DNA of 64,000 nt from the NCBI GenBank assembly GCA_003148945.1, contig QGGY01000014.1, positions 1 to 64,000 of the forward strand. The letters are read 5' to 3'. The notes under the pieces were generated by a model. The model ran no database searches and was not told the origin of the DNA. It saw nothing but the letters and a program-made list of their open reading frames with translations. This document shows, one piece after another, positions 8,451 through 16,275 of this stretch. The DNA is from Murimonas intestini (GTDB lineage Bacteria > Bacillota > Clostridia > Lachnospirales > Lachnospiraceae). How positions within the stretch are numbered: position 1 is the stretch's first letter; each line of letters starts with the position of its first letter. Position numbers and translations under genes: made by a program.

Positions 8451-10673
8451 ATGCAGAAGCTATATGCGGATATCATAGTAGATATCACACAGGAAAAATT
8501 AGACAGGACATTCCAGTATATTATTCCGGATCGGCTGAGGGAAAAGCTGGAGGTGGGCATGCTTGTGCAGGTTCCGTTTGGAAAGGGCAGCAGGACGATC
8601 AAGGGATATGTGATAAAGCTGACTGACACTGCGGAATTCGATTTATCAAGACTGAAAGAAATACAGGAAATCGTCACGGACGGGCTGGGCCCCCAGTCCA
8701 GGCTGGTCAGGCTGGCTGCATGGATCAGGGAGCAGTACGGCTCTGCAATGATACAGGCGTTAAAGACCGTGATACCTGTTAAGAAAAAAATAAAGGCAAG
8801 AGAAAAGAAAAGCATACGCCTGATCATGGACAGGGAAAAGGCAGTGTCCCAGCTGGAGTTTTACAGGAAAAAGCATCAGGCTGCGAGAGCCAGGCTTTTA
8901 GAAGCGCTGCTGGAGGATGCAGAGCTGCCCTATGAGCTGGCCGCCGGCCGCCTGAATATTACTTCAGCTGTAATAAAGGCCCTGGAGGAACAGCAGGTGA
9001 TCGTCTGCAGCAGTGAAAAGGTCTACAGAAATCCTCTTAAGGGAGAAATGGCGGAAGGGCAGCATATATCCCTGAACGCAGAGCAGCAGGCTGCGGCGGA
9101 GGGGATCATCCGTGCATGGGAGGCGGGCGATGACAGGCCCAGCCTGATCCATGGAGTCACAGGCAGCGGAAAGACAGAAGTTTACATGGAACTCATAGCC
9201 CATGTGGTAGAAAACGGTCAGCAGGCGATCATGCTCATACCCGAGATCGCCCTGACTTATCAGACTGTCATGCGGTTTTACAGAAGGTTTGGGGAGCGTA
9301 TCTCCGTAGTAAATTCCCGCCTTTCAGACGGTGAGAAATATGACCAGTTCGAGAGGGCCAGAAATGGGGATATCGATGTCATGATCGGCCCCAGATCGGC
9401 GCTGTTTACACCGTTTCAGAATCTGGGGGCTGTCATTATTGACGAAGAACATGAGCGTACATATAAAAGTGAGACAACACCCAGGTACGATGCCAGGGAG
9501 ACGGCCATCCGCCGGGCGGAGATGGAAGGCGCAAGGGTGGTGCTGGGATCGGCAACCCCTTCTGTAGAATCATACTACAGGGCGCTGGAAGGACAATACA
9601 GCCTTTACCAGCTGAAGAAGCGGGTGAGGGAGGGAGAACTTCCTGATGTATGTATCGCGGATATGAGGGAAGAGCTGAAGGCGGGAAACAGGTCTATATT
9701 CAGCCGCAGGCTCCTGGAACTCACAGAGGACAGGCTTAAGAACGGCGAGCAGGTCATGCTGTTTCTGAACAGGAGAGGGTATTCGGGGTTTTTATCCTGC
9801 CGCTCCTGCGGGCATGTGCTGAAATGTCCCCACTGTGAGGTATCGCTCTCGGCCCATAATAACGGAAAACTAGTCTGCCACTACTGCGGATATGAGGAAG
9901 AGATCCCCCATAAATGTCCTTCCTGCGGCTCTGCTTTTCTGAGAGGGTTCAAAGCCGGGACACAGCAGATCGAAGAACTGGTAAGAAAGCAGTTCCCTTC
10001 TGCCAGAGTCCTGCGTATGGATCTGGATACGACAAAGGGAAAGGGAGGCCACGACAAGATACTGGAAAGCTTCTTGAACAGGGAGGCGGATATCCTGATA
10101 GGGACACAGATGATCGTAAAAGGGCACGATTTTCCAAATGTCACCCTGGTGGGTGTGCTGGCGGCTGATCTCTCCCTCCATGCCGGAGATTACAGGTGCG
10201 CGGAAAGAACATTCCAGCTGCTGACACAGGCGGCAGGCAGGGCCGGGAGAGGTGAGAGGCCGGGAGAGGTGGTCATCCAGACATATGACCCTTCAAATTA
10301 TGCCGTCCAGGCGGCTGCTTCCCAGGACTACGAAGGCTTTTACTGGCAGGAGATACTGTTCCGCAGCCTGGCAGGCTATCCGCCGGTGTCAGGAATGATG
10401 GCCATACATGGGACTTCGGAAGATCAGGGGCAGCTGGAACTGGCCATGGAGTATCTGAAAAAGCTGCTGGACCAGATAGGGAAGAAAAACCAGCTCTCTA
10501 TTGTAGGACCGGCTGACGAGACAGTTTACAAGATCAGCGATGTGTACAGAAAAGTACTCTATGTGAAGCATGAGAGGCGGGAAATGCTGATTATGGTCAA
10601 GGACAGGGTAGAACAATATATAGAGATGAACCAGGGATATAAAACAATCAATATACAGTTTGAATTAGAGTAA
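8451..10673 (+). CDS. priA: Primosomal protein N' (replication restart helicase PriA)
   Basis: This 740-residue superfamily 2 helicase reloads the replisome at collapsed forks. It has an N-terminal DNA-binding region (to about 200), Walker A GVTGSGKTE near 233, DEEH near 330, and a zinc-binding insert between about 449 and 497 with eight Cys in CxxC pairs (CRSCGHVLKCPHC, CHYCG, CPSCG), then the second helicase lobe ending in QAAGRAGRG. All key motifs are intact. The AGGGGAG site lies just before the ATG and partly follows the murE stop. It heads the murE-priA-def-fmt order common in Clostridia. Confidence 0.95.
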   Translation: MQKLYADIIVDITQEKLDRTFQYIIPDRLREKLEVGMLVQVPFGKGSRTIKGYVIKLTDTAEFDLSRLKEIQEIVTDGLGPQSRLVRLAAWIREQYGSAMIQALKTVIPVKKKIKAREKKSIRLIMDREKAVSQLEFYRKKHQAARARLLEALLEDAELPYELAAGRLNITSAVIKALEEQQVIVCSSEKVYRNPLKGEMAEGQHISLNAEQQAAAEGIIRAWEAGDDRPSLIHGVTGSGKTEVYMELIAHVVENGQQAIMLIPEIALTYQTVMRFYRRFGERISVVNSRLSDGEKYDQFERARNGDIDVMIGPRSALFTPFQNLGAVIIDEEHERTYKSETTPRYDARETAIRRAEMEGARVVLGSATPSVESYYRALEGQYSLYQLKKRVREGELPDVCIADMREELKAGNRSIFSRRLLELTEDRLKNGEQVMLFLNRRGYSGFLSCRSCGHVLKCPHCEVSLSAHNNGKLVCHYCGYEEEIPHKCPSCGSAFLRGFKAGTQQIEELVRKQFPSARVLRMDLDTTKGKGGHDKILESFLNREADILIGTQMIVKGHDFPNVTLVGVLAADLSLHAGDYRCAERTFQLLTQAAGRAGRGERPGEVVIQTYDPSNYAVQAAASQDYEGFYWQEILFRSLAGYPPVSGMMAIHGTSEDQGQLELAMEYLKKLLDQIGKKNQLSIVGPADETVYKISDVYRKVLYVKHERREMLIMVKDRVEQYIEMNQGYKTINIQFELE

Positions 10674-10736
10674 TTATTTAAGTTACAACAGTCATAAATA
10701 ATTAAAAATGAGAAGATAATAATGGAGGAATGAAAA

Positions 10737-11216
10737 ATGGCGATCCGGAAGATCAGGATTATGGGTGATGGCGTACTTACTAAAAAATGCAAAGAAGTAA
10801 AAGAGGTGACACCGAGAATCAGGCAGCTCATAGATGATATGATTGAAACAATGTATGAAGAGATGGGCGTAGGGCTGGCAGCTCCCCAGGTGGGTGTGCT
10901 CAAGAGGATCGTTGTGATAGACGTGGGTGAGGGGCCGATCATCATGATCAACCCGGAGATCATAGAGACTTCAGGAGAACAGTGCGGTTCTGAAGGATGT
11001 CTGAGCCTCCCTGGAAAGATGGGACAGGTGACAAGGCCGAATTACGTTAAAGCAAAGGCTTATAATGAAGAGATGGAAGAAATCATTGTGGAGGGTGAAG
11101 AACTGCTGGCCAGGGCAATCTGCCATGAGTGCGAGCATCTGGACGGAATCATGTTTGTGGAGCATGTGGAAGGCGAACTATATGACGTGGCCCCGGCAGA
11201 GGAAGAAGAGTTATAA
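10737..11216 (+). CDS. def: Peptide deformylase
   Basis: This 159-residue metalloenzyme removes the N-terminal formyl group from new proteins. All three family motifs are present: GVGLAAPQVG (about 43-52), EGCLSLPG (about 85, with the metal-binding Cys) and HECEHLDG (about 129, metal-binding His pair and catalytic Glu). The common HECDHLDG is HECEHLDG here, a conservative change. Its ribosome site is GGAGGAAT upstream of the ATG. It is paired with fmt, as expected for the formylation/deformylation cycle. Confidence 0.96.
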   Translation: MAIRKIRIMGDGVLTKKCKEVKEVTPRIRQLIDDMIETMYEEMGVGLAAPQVGVLKRIVVIDVGEGPIIMINPEIIETSGEQCGSEGCLSLPGKMGQVTRPNYVKAKAYNEEMEEIIVEGEELLARAICHECEHLDGIMFVEHVEGELYDVAPAEEEEL

Positions 11217-11253
11217 ACATCAGGATAGATGATCAGAGAGATGAGGTGGCAAG

Positions 11254-12207
11254 ATGCGTATAGTATTTATGGGAACCCCGGATTTTGCAGTGGGGACATT
11301 AAAGGCACTTATAGGATCACGGCATGAGGTGGCGGCTGTCATTACCCAGCCGGATAAGCCCAAGGGAAGAGGCAAGGCCATGCAGTACACACCTGTCAAG
11401 GAGGTGGCCCTGGAGGCAGGGATCCCTGTTTTCCAGCCCAGGAAGGTGCGTGACCCTGAATTTATAGAACAATTCAGACAGCTTGAGCCGGATGCGGCTG
11501 TAGTGGTGGCTTTCGGACAGATCATTCCCCAGGCGGTTCTGGATATCCCCAAGTTTGGCTGCATCAACGTGCATGGCTCCCTGCTTCCCAAGTACAGGGG
11601 GGCGGCGCCTATACAGTGGGCTGTGATTGACGGTGAAAAGGAGTCAGGCGTGACAACTATGCGCATGGATGCAGGGCTGGACACCGGAGATATGATATTA
11701 AAAGCAGCGGTACCTCTTGACGAAAAGGAAACAGGAGGTAGCCTGTTCGATAAGCTGAGCCGGACAGGAGCGGAACTTCTGCTGGAGACCCTGGACAAGA
11801 TCGAGGACGGGACGGCAGTCTATGAAAAGCAGGAGGAAGAATCGCCTACGGCATATGCTGCCATGCTGAAAAAGGATCAGGGCCATATTGACTGGACCCG
11901 GGATGCAGCCAGCATAGAACGCCTTATCAGAGGGCTGAATCCGTGGCCCAGCGCATATACCCGCCTGGATGGAAAGACTTTAAAAATCTGGTCTGCTGAT
12001 GTAGGGGAGGAAGCAGCCGGAGATGGCAGTTCTTATGGGGAAACAGCCTGTGGCACTGTCATAGAGGTCACAAAAAAGGATTTCAAGGTAAAGACAGGGA
12101 AAGGGTATCTTACAGTGAAGGAACTCCAGCCGGAGGGAAAGAAGCGGATGAGCGCGGATGCTTTCCTGAGAGGGTATCATGTAGAGGCAGGCACTGTACT
12201 GGAATAA
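11254..12207 (+). CDS. fmt: Methionyl-tRNA formyltransferase
   Basis: The 317-residue enzyme formylates initiator Met-tRNA using 10-formyl-tetrahydrofolate. Seen are the N-terminal FMGTPDFAVGTL, the folate/catalytic segment HGSLLPKYRGAAPIQW (near 106) and MDAGLDTGDM, followed by the C-terminal OB-like tRNA-binding domain starting near 205. Length is typical. It sits 37 bp after def with GAGATGAGGTGG as the ribosome site. Confidence 0.96.
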   Translation: MRIVFMGTPDFAVGTLKALIGSRHEVAAVITQPDKPKGRGKAMQYTPVKEVALEAGIPVFQPRKVRDPEFIEQFRQLEPDAAVVVAFGQIIPQAVLDIPKFGCINVHGSLLPKYRGAAPIQWAVIDGEKESGVTTMRMDAGLDTGDMILKAAVPLDEKETGGSLFDKLSRTGAELLLETLDKIEDGTAVYEKQEEESPTAYAAMLKKDQGHIDWTRDAASIERLIRGLNPWPSAYTRLDGKTLKIWSADVGEEAAGDGSSYGETACGTVIEVTKKDFKVKTGKGYLTVKELQPEGKKRMSADAFLRGYHVEAGTVLE

Positions 12208-12379
12208 ATTCAGCCGGCTGCCGCTTGGCCTACGCAGGCCTGCATGAAAGGTTATATTTATTTTACTTAAGTTTTTATGAATTAATTGTGAAAGCCATGC
12301 TTTTTTATAGAAAATAGGATAGAATAATTGTAACTATCCTATGGAGAGTATAGAAATGTACAGGAAAGGAGCATGACTT

Positions 12380-13120
12380 ATGTTATTGAGTTATAATGTA
12401 AATCATTTTTATGGATATGGTATGGGCGGGTTCGGGATGTTCCTGGATCCGACTATGATTTTTGCCCTGATCGGGCTGGCGCTGTCACTGATAGCGTCCG
12501 GGGCAGTGAGAAGCTCATTTGCAAAATATTCGTCAGTGCGGGCTATGTGCGGACTGACAGGGGCACAGGTGGCTGACAGGCTGCTGAGGAGCGCTGGTAT
12601 TGGTGATGTCAGGATAGAGCATATAAGCGGAAATCTGAATGACCACTATGATCCAAGGTCAAAGGTCCTTCGTCTCTCAGACAGTGTATATGGGTCCACA
12701 TCAGTGGCTGCCCTGGGTGTGGCGGCGCACGAATGCGGCCATGCGATCCAGCATCAGGTCCACTATGGGCCGCTTGTGCTGCGCAGCACGCTGGTGCCTC
12801 TGGCAAATCTCGGCTCTACCCTTGCCTGGCCCGTCTTTTTTATCGGACTGATCGCTTCTGTTCCATTTCTGACTACCGCGGGAATCATTCTGTTTGGTCT
12901 GGCGGTGCTGTTCCAGCTGGTGACACTCCCGGTAGAATTCAATGCATCAAAAAGAGCGCTGTCCCAGCTTGACGGTATGGGGATACTGGGGCAGACGGAG
13001 TCAGAAGGGGCCAGAAAAGTGCTAAGAGCAGCGGCTATGACATATGTGGCAAGCCTTGCTGCTTCAATTTTACAATTGCTCAGATTATTAATTTTATCAA
13101 GGGGAAGAAGAAATGACTAA
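12380..13120 (+). CDS. Membrane zinc metallopeptidase (YugP-like)
   Basis: The 246-residue membrane protein carries the zinc-protease motif HECGH (about residues 117-121) between hydrophobic segments, matching the neutral zinc metallopeptidase family of B. subtilis YugP. The N-terminus is Gly/Tyr/Phe-rich and leads into a membrane segment; two more hydrophobic stretches lie near 145-185. Substrates are unknown for the family. The position between fmt and rsmB is conserved in Firmicutes. The stop overlaps the rsmB start by 8 bp. Upstream (12208-12379) I see an AT-rich stretch that may hold a promoter but no clear consensus. Confidence 0.88.
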   Translation: MLLSYNVNHFYGYGMGGFGMFLDPTMIFALIGLALSLIASGAVRSSFAKYSSVRAMCGLTGAQVADRLLRSAGIGDVRIEHISGNLNDHYDPRSKVLRLSDSVYGSTSVAALGVAAHECGHAIQHQVHYGPLVLRSTLVPLANLGSTLAWPVFFIGLIASVPFLTTAGIILFGLAVLFQLVTLPVEFNASKRALSQLDGMGILGQTESEGARKVLRAAAMTYVASLAASILQLLRLLILSRGRRND

Positions 13121-14468
13121 GACGGTTAACATAAGAGAACTGGTTCTGGAAATGCTTATGCAGGTGACAGAAGAGGGAGGATACAGCCATATCGTGCTGC
13201 GTGAGGTGCTGGAGAAATATCAGTATCTTGAAAAGCGTGACCGCTCCTTCCTCACAAGAGTGTTCGAGGGCACTCTGGAAAATATGATACAGATAGATTA
13301 TATCATCGGCTGTTTTTCGAAGGTAAAAGTAGAGGATATGAAGCCGCTGATCAGGGACCTGCTCCGGCTTTCCGTTTATCAGCTGAAATATATGGACAGT
13401 ATACCGGATTCTGCTGTGTGCAATGAGGCAGTGAAGATTGCACAGAGGAGAGGCTTTTATAATCTGAAAGGATTTGTAAATGGAGTTCTGCGGAGTGTGG
13501 CAAGAGGAATCGCACAGGTGGAATATCCTGATGAAAAAAAGGAGCCTGAAAAATTTCTGTCGGTGACCTACTCCATGCCGGAATGGATCCTGGAAAAATG
13601 GCTGCTCCAGTTTGATTATGCAGTGGTGAAACGTATCTGTGAGGCCTTTCATGAGGAGCAGCCCACGACTATCAGGTGTAATCTGAATATGGCTACTCTG
13701 GAAGAGGTGTCTGAGAGCCTCAAGGGCGAGGGTATCGAAGTGAAGAAAGTCCCATATCTGGATTATGCCCTTCAGATCAGGAATTATAATTATCTTAAAG
13801 CGATCACATCATTTAAAAAGGGCTGGTTCCAGGTCCAGGATGTGAGCTCTATGCTGGTGGCGGAGATAGCGGCGCCTCAGTGGGGTGATTACTGCATAGA
13901 TGTGTGCGCCGCGCCGGGAGGAAAGAGCCTGCATCTGGCTGACAAGCTTAAGGGCAGCGGTTATGTGGAGGCAAGGGATGTGACAGATTACAAGGTGGCG
14001 CTCATGCAGGAGAATATAGACCGCATCAATTCTGTAAATATGGAAGCAGTTCTTGCCGATGCCACTGTATTTGATCCAAAATCAGTGGAAAAAGCAGATA
14101 TCCTCATAGCAGATGTGCCTTGCTCAGGCCTTGGCGTGCTGGGTAAAAAGGCGGATATTAAATATAAGATGAGTGCGGCTAAGCAGCAGGAGATCATAAA
14201 GCTGCAGAGGAAGATACTTGATACTGTTTACCAGTATGTCAAGGTGGGAGGCACGCTCATATACAGCACATGTACCATCGGAGCTGACGAGAACCAGTAC
14301 AACGTCAAGTGGTTTCTGGATCATTATCCGTTCAGGCTGGACAGTATCGACCCATATATCAGTGATGAGCTCAAGAGTAAATCCACAAAGGCCGGTTATC
14401 TGCAGCTCCTTCCAGGAGTGCACAAAGCTGACGGATTTTTCATTTCGCGTTTTAAGAGGATCAGTTAA
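13113..14468 (+). CDS. rsmB: 16S rRNA (cytosine-967 C5) methyltransferase
   Basis: The 451-residue protein has an N-terminal NusB-like RNA-binding domain (to about 140) and a C-terminal SAM methyltransferase of the RsmB/NOP family. Motif I is DVCAAPGGKSLHLAD (near 268), the Pro-Cys motif is ADVPCSGLG (near 334) and the catalytic Cys is in YSTCTI (near 384). It methylates C967 of 16S rRNA. It overlaps the preceding protease gene by 8 bp and the next gene by a single base, so translational coupling is likely. Confidence 0.95.
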   Translation: MTKTVNIRELVLEMLMQVTEEGGYSHIVLREVLEKYQYLEKRDRSFLTRVFEGTLENMIQIDYIIGCFSKVKVEDMKPLIRDLLRLSVYQLKYMDSIPDSAVCNEAVKIAQRRGFYNLKGFVNGVLRSVARGIAQVEYPDEKKEPEKFLSVTYSMPEWILEKWLLQFDYAVVKRICEAFHEEQPTTIRCNLNMATLEEVSESLKGEGIEVKKVPYLDYALQIRNYNYLKAITSFKKGWFQVQDVSSMLVAEIAAPQWGDYCIDVCAAPGGKSLHLADKLKGSGYVEARDVTDYKVALMQENIDRINSVNMEAVLADATVFDPKSVEKADILIADVPCSGLGVLGKKADIKYKMSAAKQQEIIKLQRKILDTVYQYVKVGGTLIYSTCTIGADENQYNVKWFLDHYPFRLDSIDPYISDELKSKSTKAGYLQLLPGVHKADGFFISRFKRIS

Positions 14469-15535
14469 TGGATAAAAAAGATATCAAATCCCTTTATTTA
14501 GATGAACTGCAGCAGGAACTGGCAGTTTTGGGGGAGAAGCCGTTTCGGGCGGGACAGGTTTACCAGTGGATGCATCAGAAGCTGGCGGAAGATTTTGAAG
14601 AAATGAGCAGCCTGTCCAAAGAGCTTCGCAGGAAACTCTGTGAAAATTATGAATACATATGTCTGAGGCCTGTCGAGGTCCTGACTTCAGATATCGACGG
14701 AACACAGAAATATTTATTTGAGCTGGATGATAAAAATGTAGTTGAGAGTGTGCTGATGAAGTACAGGCACGGGAATTCCGTGTGTATCTCCTCCCAGGTG
14801 GGGTGCAGGATGGGATGCCGTTTCTGCGCCTCCACCATCGGCGGATGGGTGAGAAATCTGACGGGGGGCGAGATGCTGGACCAGGTATACCGCATACAGC
14901 GCCTGTCAGGAGAGAGAGTCTCAAATCTGGTGATCATGGGAACAGGAGAGCCGCTGGATAATTATGACAATGTGGTGAGGTTCATCCGGCTTTTGAGTAA
15001 TGAAAAAGGACTGAATATCAGCCAGAGGAATATTACCCTGTCAACCTGCGGACTCGTGCCCCAGATACGCCGTCTGGCGGAAGAGGGACTGCAGATCACA
15101 CTTGCACTGTCACTCCATGCTTCTAGTCAGGAAAAGCGCAGGGAGCTGATGCCGATTGCAAATAAATACAGCATCAGTGAGGTGCTGGATGCCTGCCGTT
15201 ACTATTATGATAAGACAGGGCGGCGTCTCACATTTGAATACAGCCTGGTGGGAGGCGTCAATGACAGAAGAGAGGATGCGGCTCTTCTGGCAAAGCTGAT
15301 CGGAAACCTGAACTGTCACGTAAACCTGATTCCTGTCAATCCTATAAAAGAGCGCGATTTTGTCAGCTCACAGAAAAAAGTTATGGACGATTTCAAAAAT
15401 AAACTTGAAAAATGCGGAATTAATGTTACTATTAGAAGGGAAATGGGCCGGGATATCAACGGCGCATGCGGACAGCTCAGAAGAAGTTATATAAAGCTTT
15501 CAGATGAAAAGGAAGAAGGGGAGGAAGAAGTATGA
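14468..15535 (+). CDS. rlmN: Dual-specificity 23S rRNA/tRNA C2-adenosine methyltransferase
   Basis: This 355-residue radical-SAM enzyme methylates A2503 of 23S rRNA and A37 of some tRNAs. The cluster-binding motif CRMGCRFC lies near residue 113, preceded by the RlmN N-terminal helix-hairpin domain and followed by GTGEPLDNYDN. The second catalytic Cys is in the C-terminal GACGQL segment. Its ATG shares the last A of the rsmB stop, and its end overlaps prpC by 4 bp (ATGA), so the run is a tight operon. Confidence 0.96.
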   Translation: MDKKDIKSLYLDELQQELAVLGEKPFRAGQVYQWMHQKLAEDFEEMSSLSKELRRKLCENYEYICLRPVEVLTSDIDGTQKYLFELDDKNVVESVLMKYRHGNSVCISSQVGCRMGCRFCASTIGGWVRNLTGGEMLDQVYRIQRLSGERVSNLVIMGTGEPLDNYDNVVRFIRLLSNEKGLNISQRNITLSTCGLVPQIRRLAEEGLQITLALSLHASSQEKRRELMPIANKYSISEVLDACRYYYDKTGRRLTFEYSLVGGVNDRREDAALLAKLIGNLNCHVNLIPVNPIKERDFVSSQKKVMDDFKNKLEKCGINVTIRREMGRDINGACGQLRRSYIKLSDEKEEGEEEV

Positions 15536-16275
15536 AATCTTTCTGCATTACAGATGTAGGGCAGAGAAGGGTCATGAACCAGGACTTTGTCTATGCATCA
15601 AATAAGCCGGTTGGCAGCCTTCCCAATCTATTTGTGGTTGCGGATGGAATGGGCGGTCATAAGGCCGGCGATTTTGCTTCCCGTTATACAGTTGAAGTAC
15701 TGCTGGATTCAATCAATAAAAATCCGGAGAGTAATCCGATAAAAGTGATACGGACAGGCATAGAGACAGCCAATACTGAAGTTTTGGCAAAGGCCAATGC
15801 GGATGAGAATTTTGCAGGAATGGGAACGACCATAGTGGTGGCTACAGTGATCGGGCATTACCTGTATGTGGCAAACGTGGGGGACAGCAGGCTGTATCTG
15901 ATCAGGAACAGGATCCAGCAGATCACAAAGGACCATTCCCTGGTGGAGGAAATGGTAAGGATTGGGGAAATTAACAGGGAACAGGCCAGGAACCACCCTG
16001 ATAAAAATATTATTACAAGGGCGATCGGTGCAAGGCCGAGAGTCATGATTGATTTTTTTGATATGAAGCTGCTCGCTGGGGACAGGCTGCTGCTCTGTTC
16101 CGATGGGCTGAGCAACATGCTGGAAGACCAGGAAATCGAGCATATTGTGAAAAAAGGTAGAGACCTGCCGAAGATAGCCAGAGAACTGGTGGCAAGAGCC
16201 AACCAGAATGGCGGTAAAGACAATATAGCGGTTGTGCTGGTGGAACCGCTGACAGGTGAGGTGGAAGAATGTTAA
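15532..16275 (+). CDS. prpC: PP2C-type Ser/Thr protein phosphatase (PrpC/Stp)
   Basis: The 247-residue PPM phosphatase has the metal-binding motifs VADGMGGHKAGD (near 37), GTTIVVA, NVGDSRLYL and GGKDNIAVVLV. It dephosphorylates PrkC and its targets. It overlaps rlmN by 4 bp and prkC by 7 bp, keeping phosphatase and kinase in fixed ratio. This is the standard Firmicute arrangement. Confidence 0.95.
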   Translation: MKSFCITDVGQRRVMNQDFVYASNKPVGSLPNLFVVADGMGGHKAGDFASRYTVEVLLDSINKNPESNPIKVIRTGIETANTEVLAKANADENFAGMGTTIVVATVIGHYLYVANVGDSRLYLIRNRIQQITKDHSLVEEMVRIGEINREQARNHPDKNIITRAIGARPRVMIDFFDMKLLAGDRLLLCSDGLSNMLEDQEIEHIVKKGRDLPKIARELVARANQNGGKDNIAVVLVEPLTGEVEEC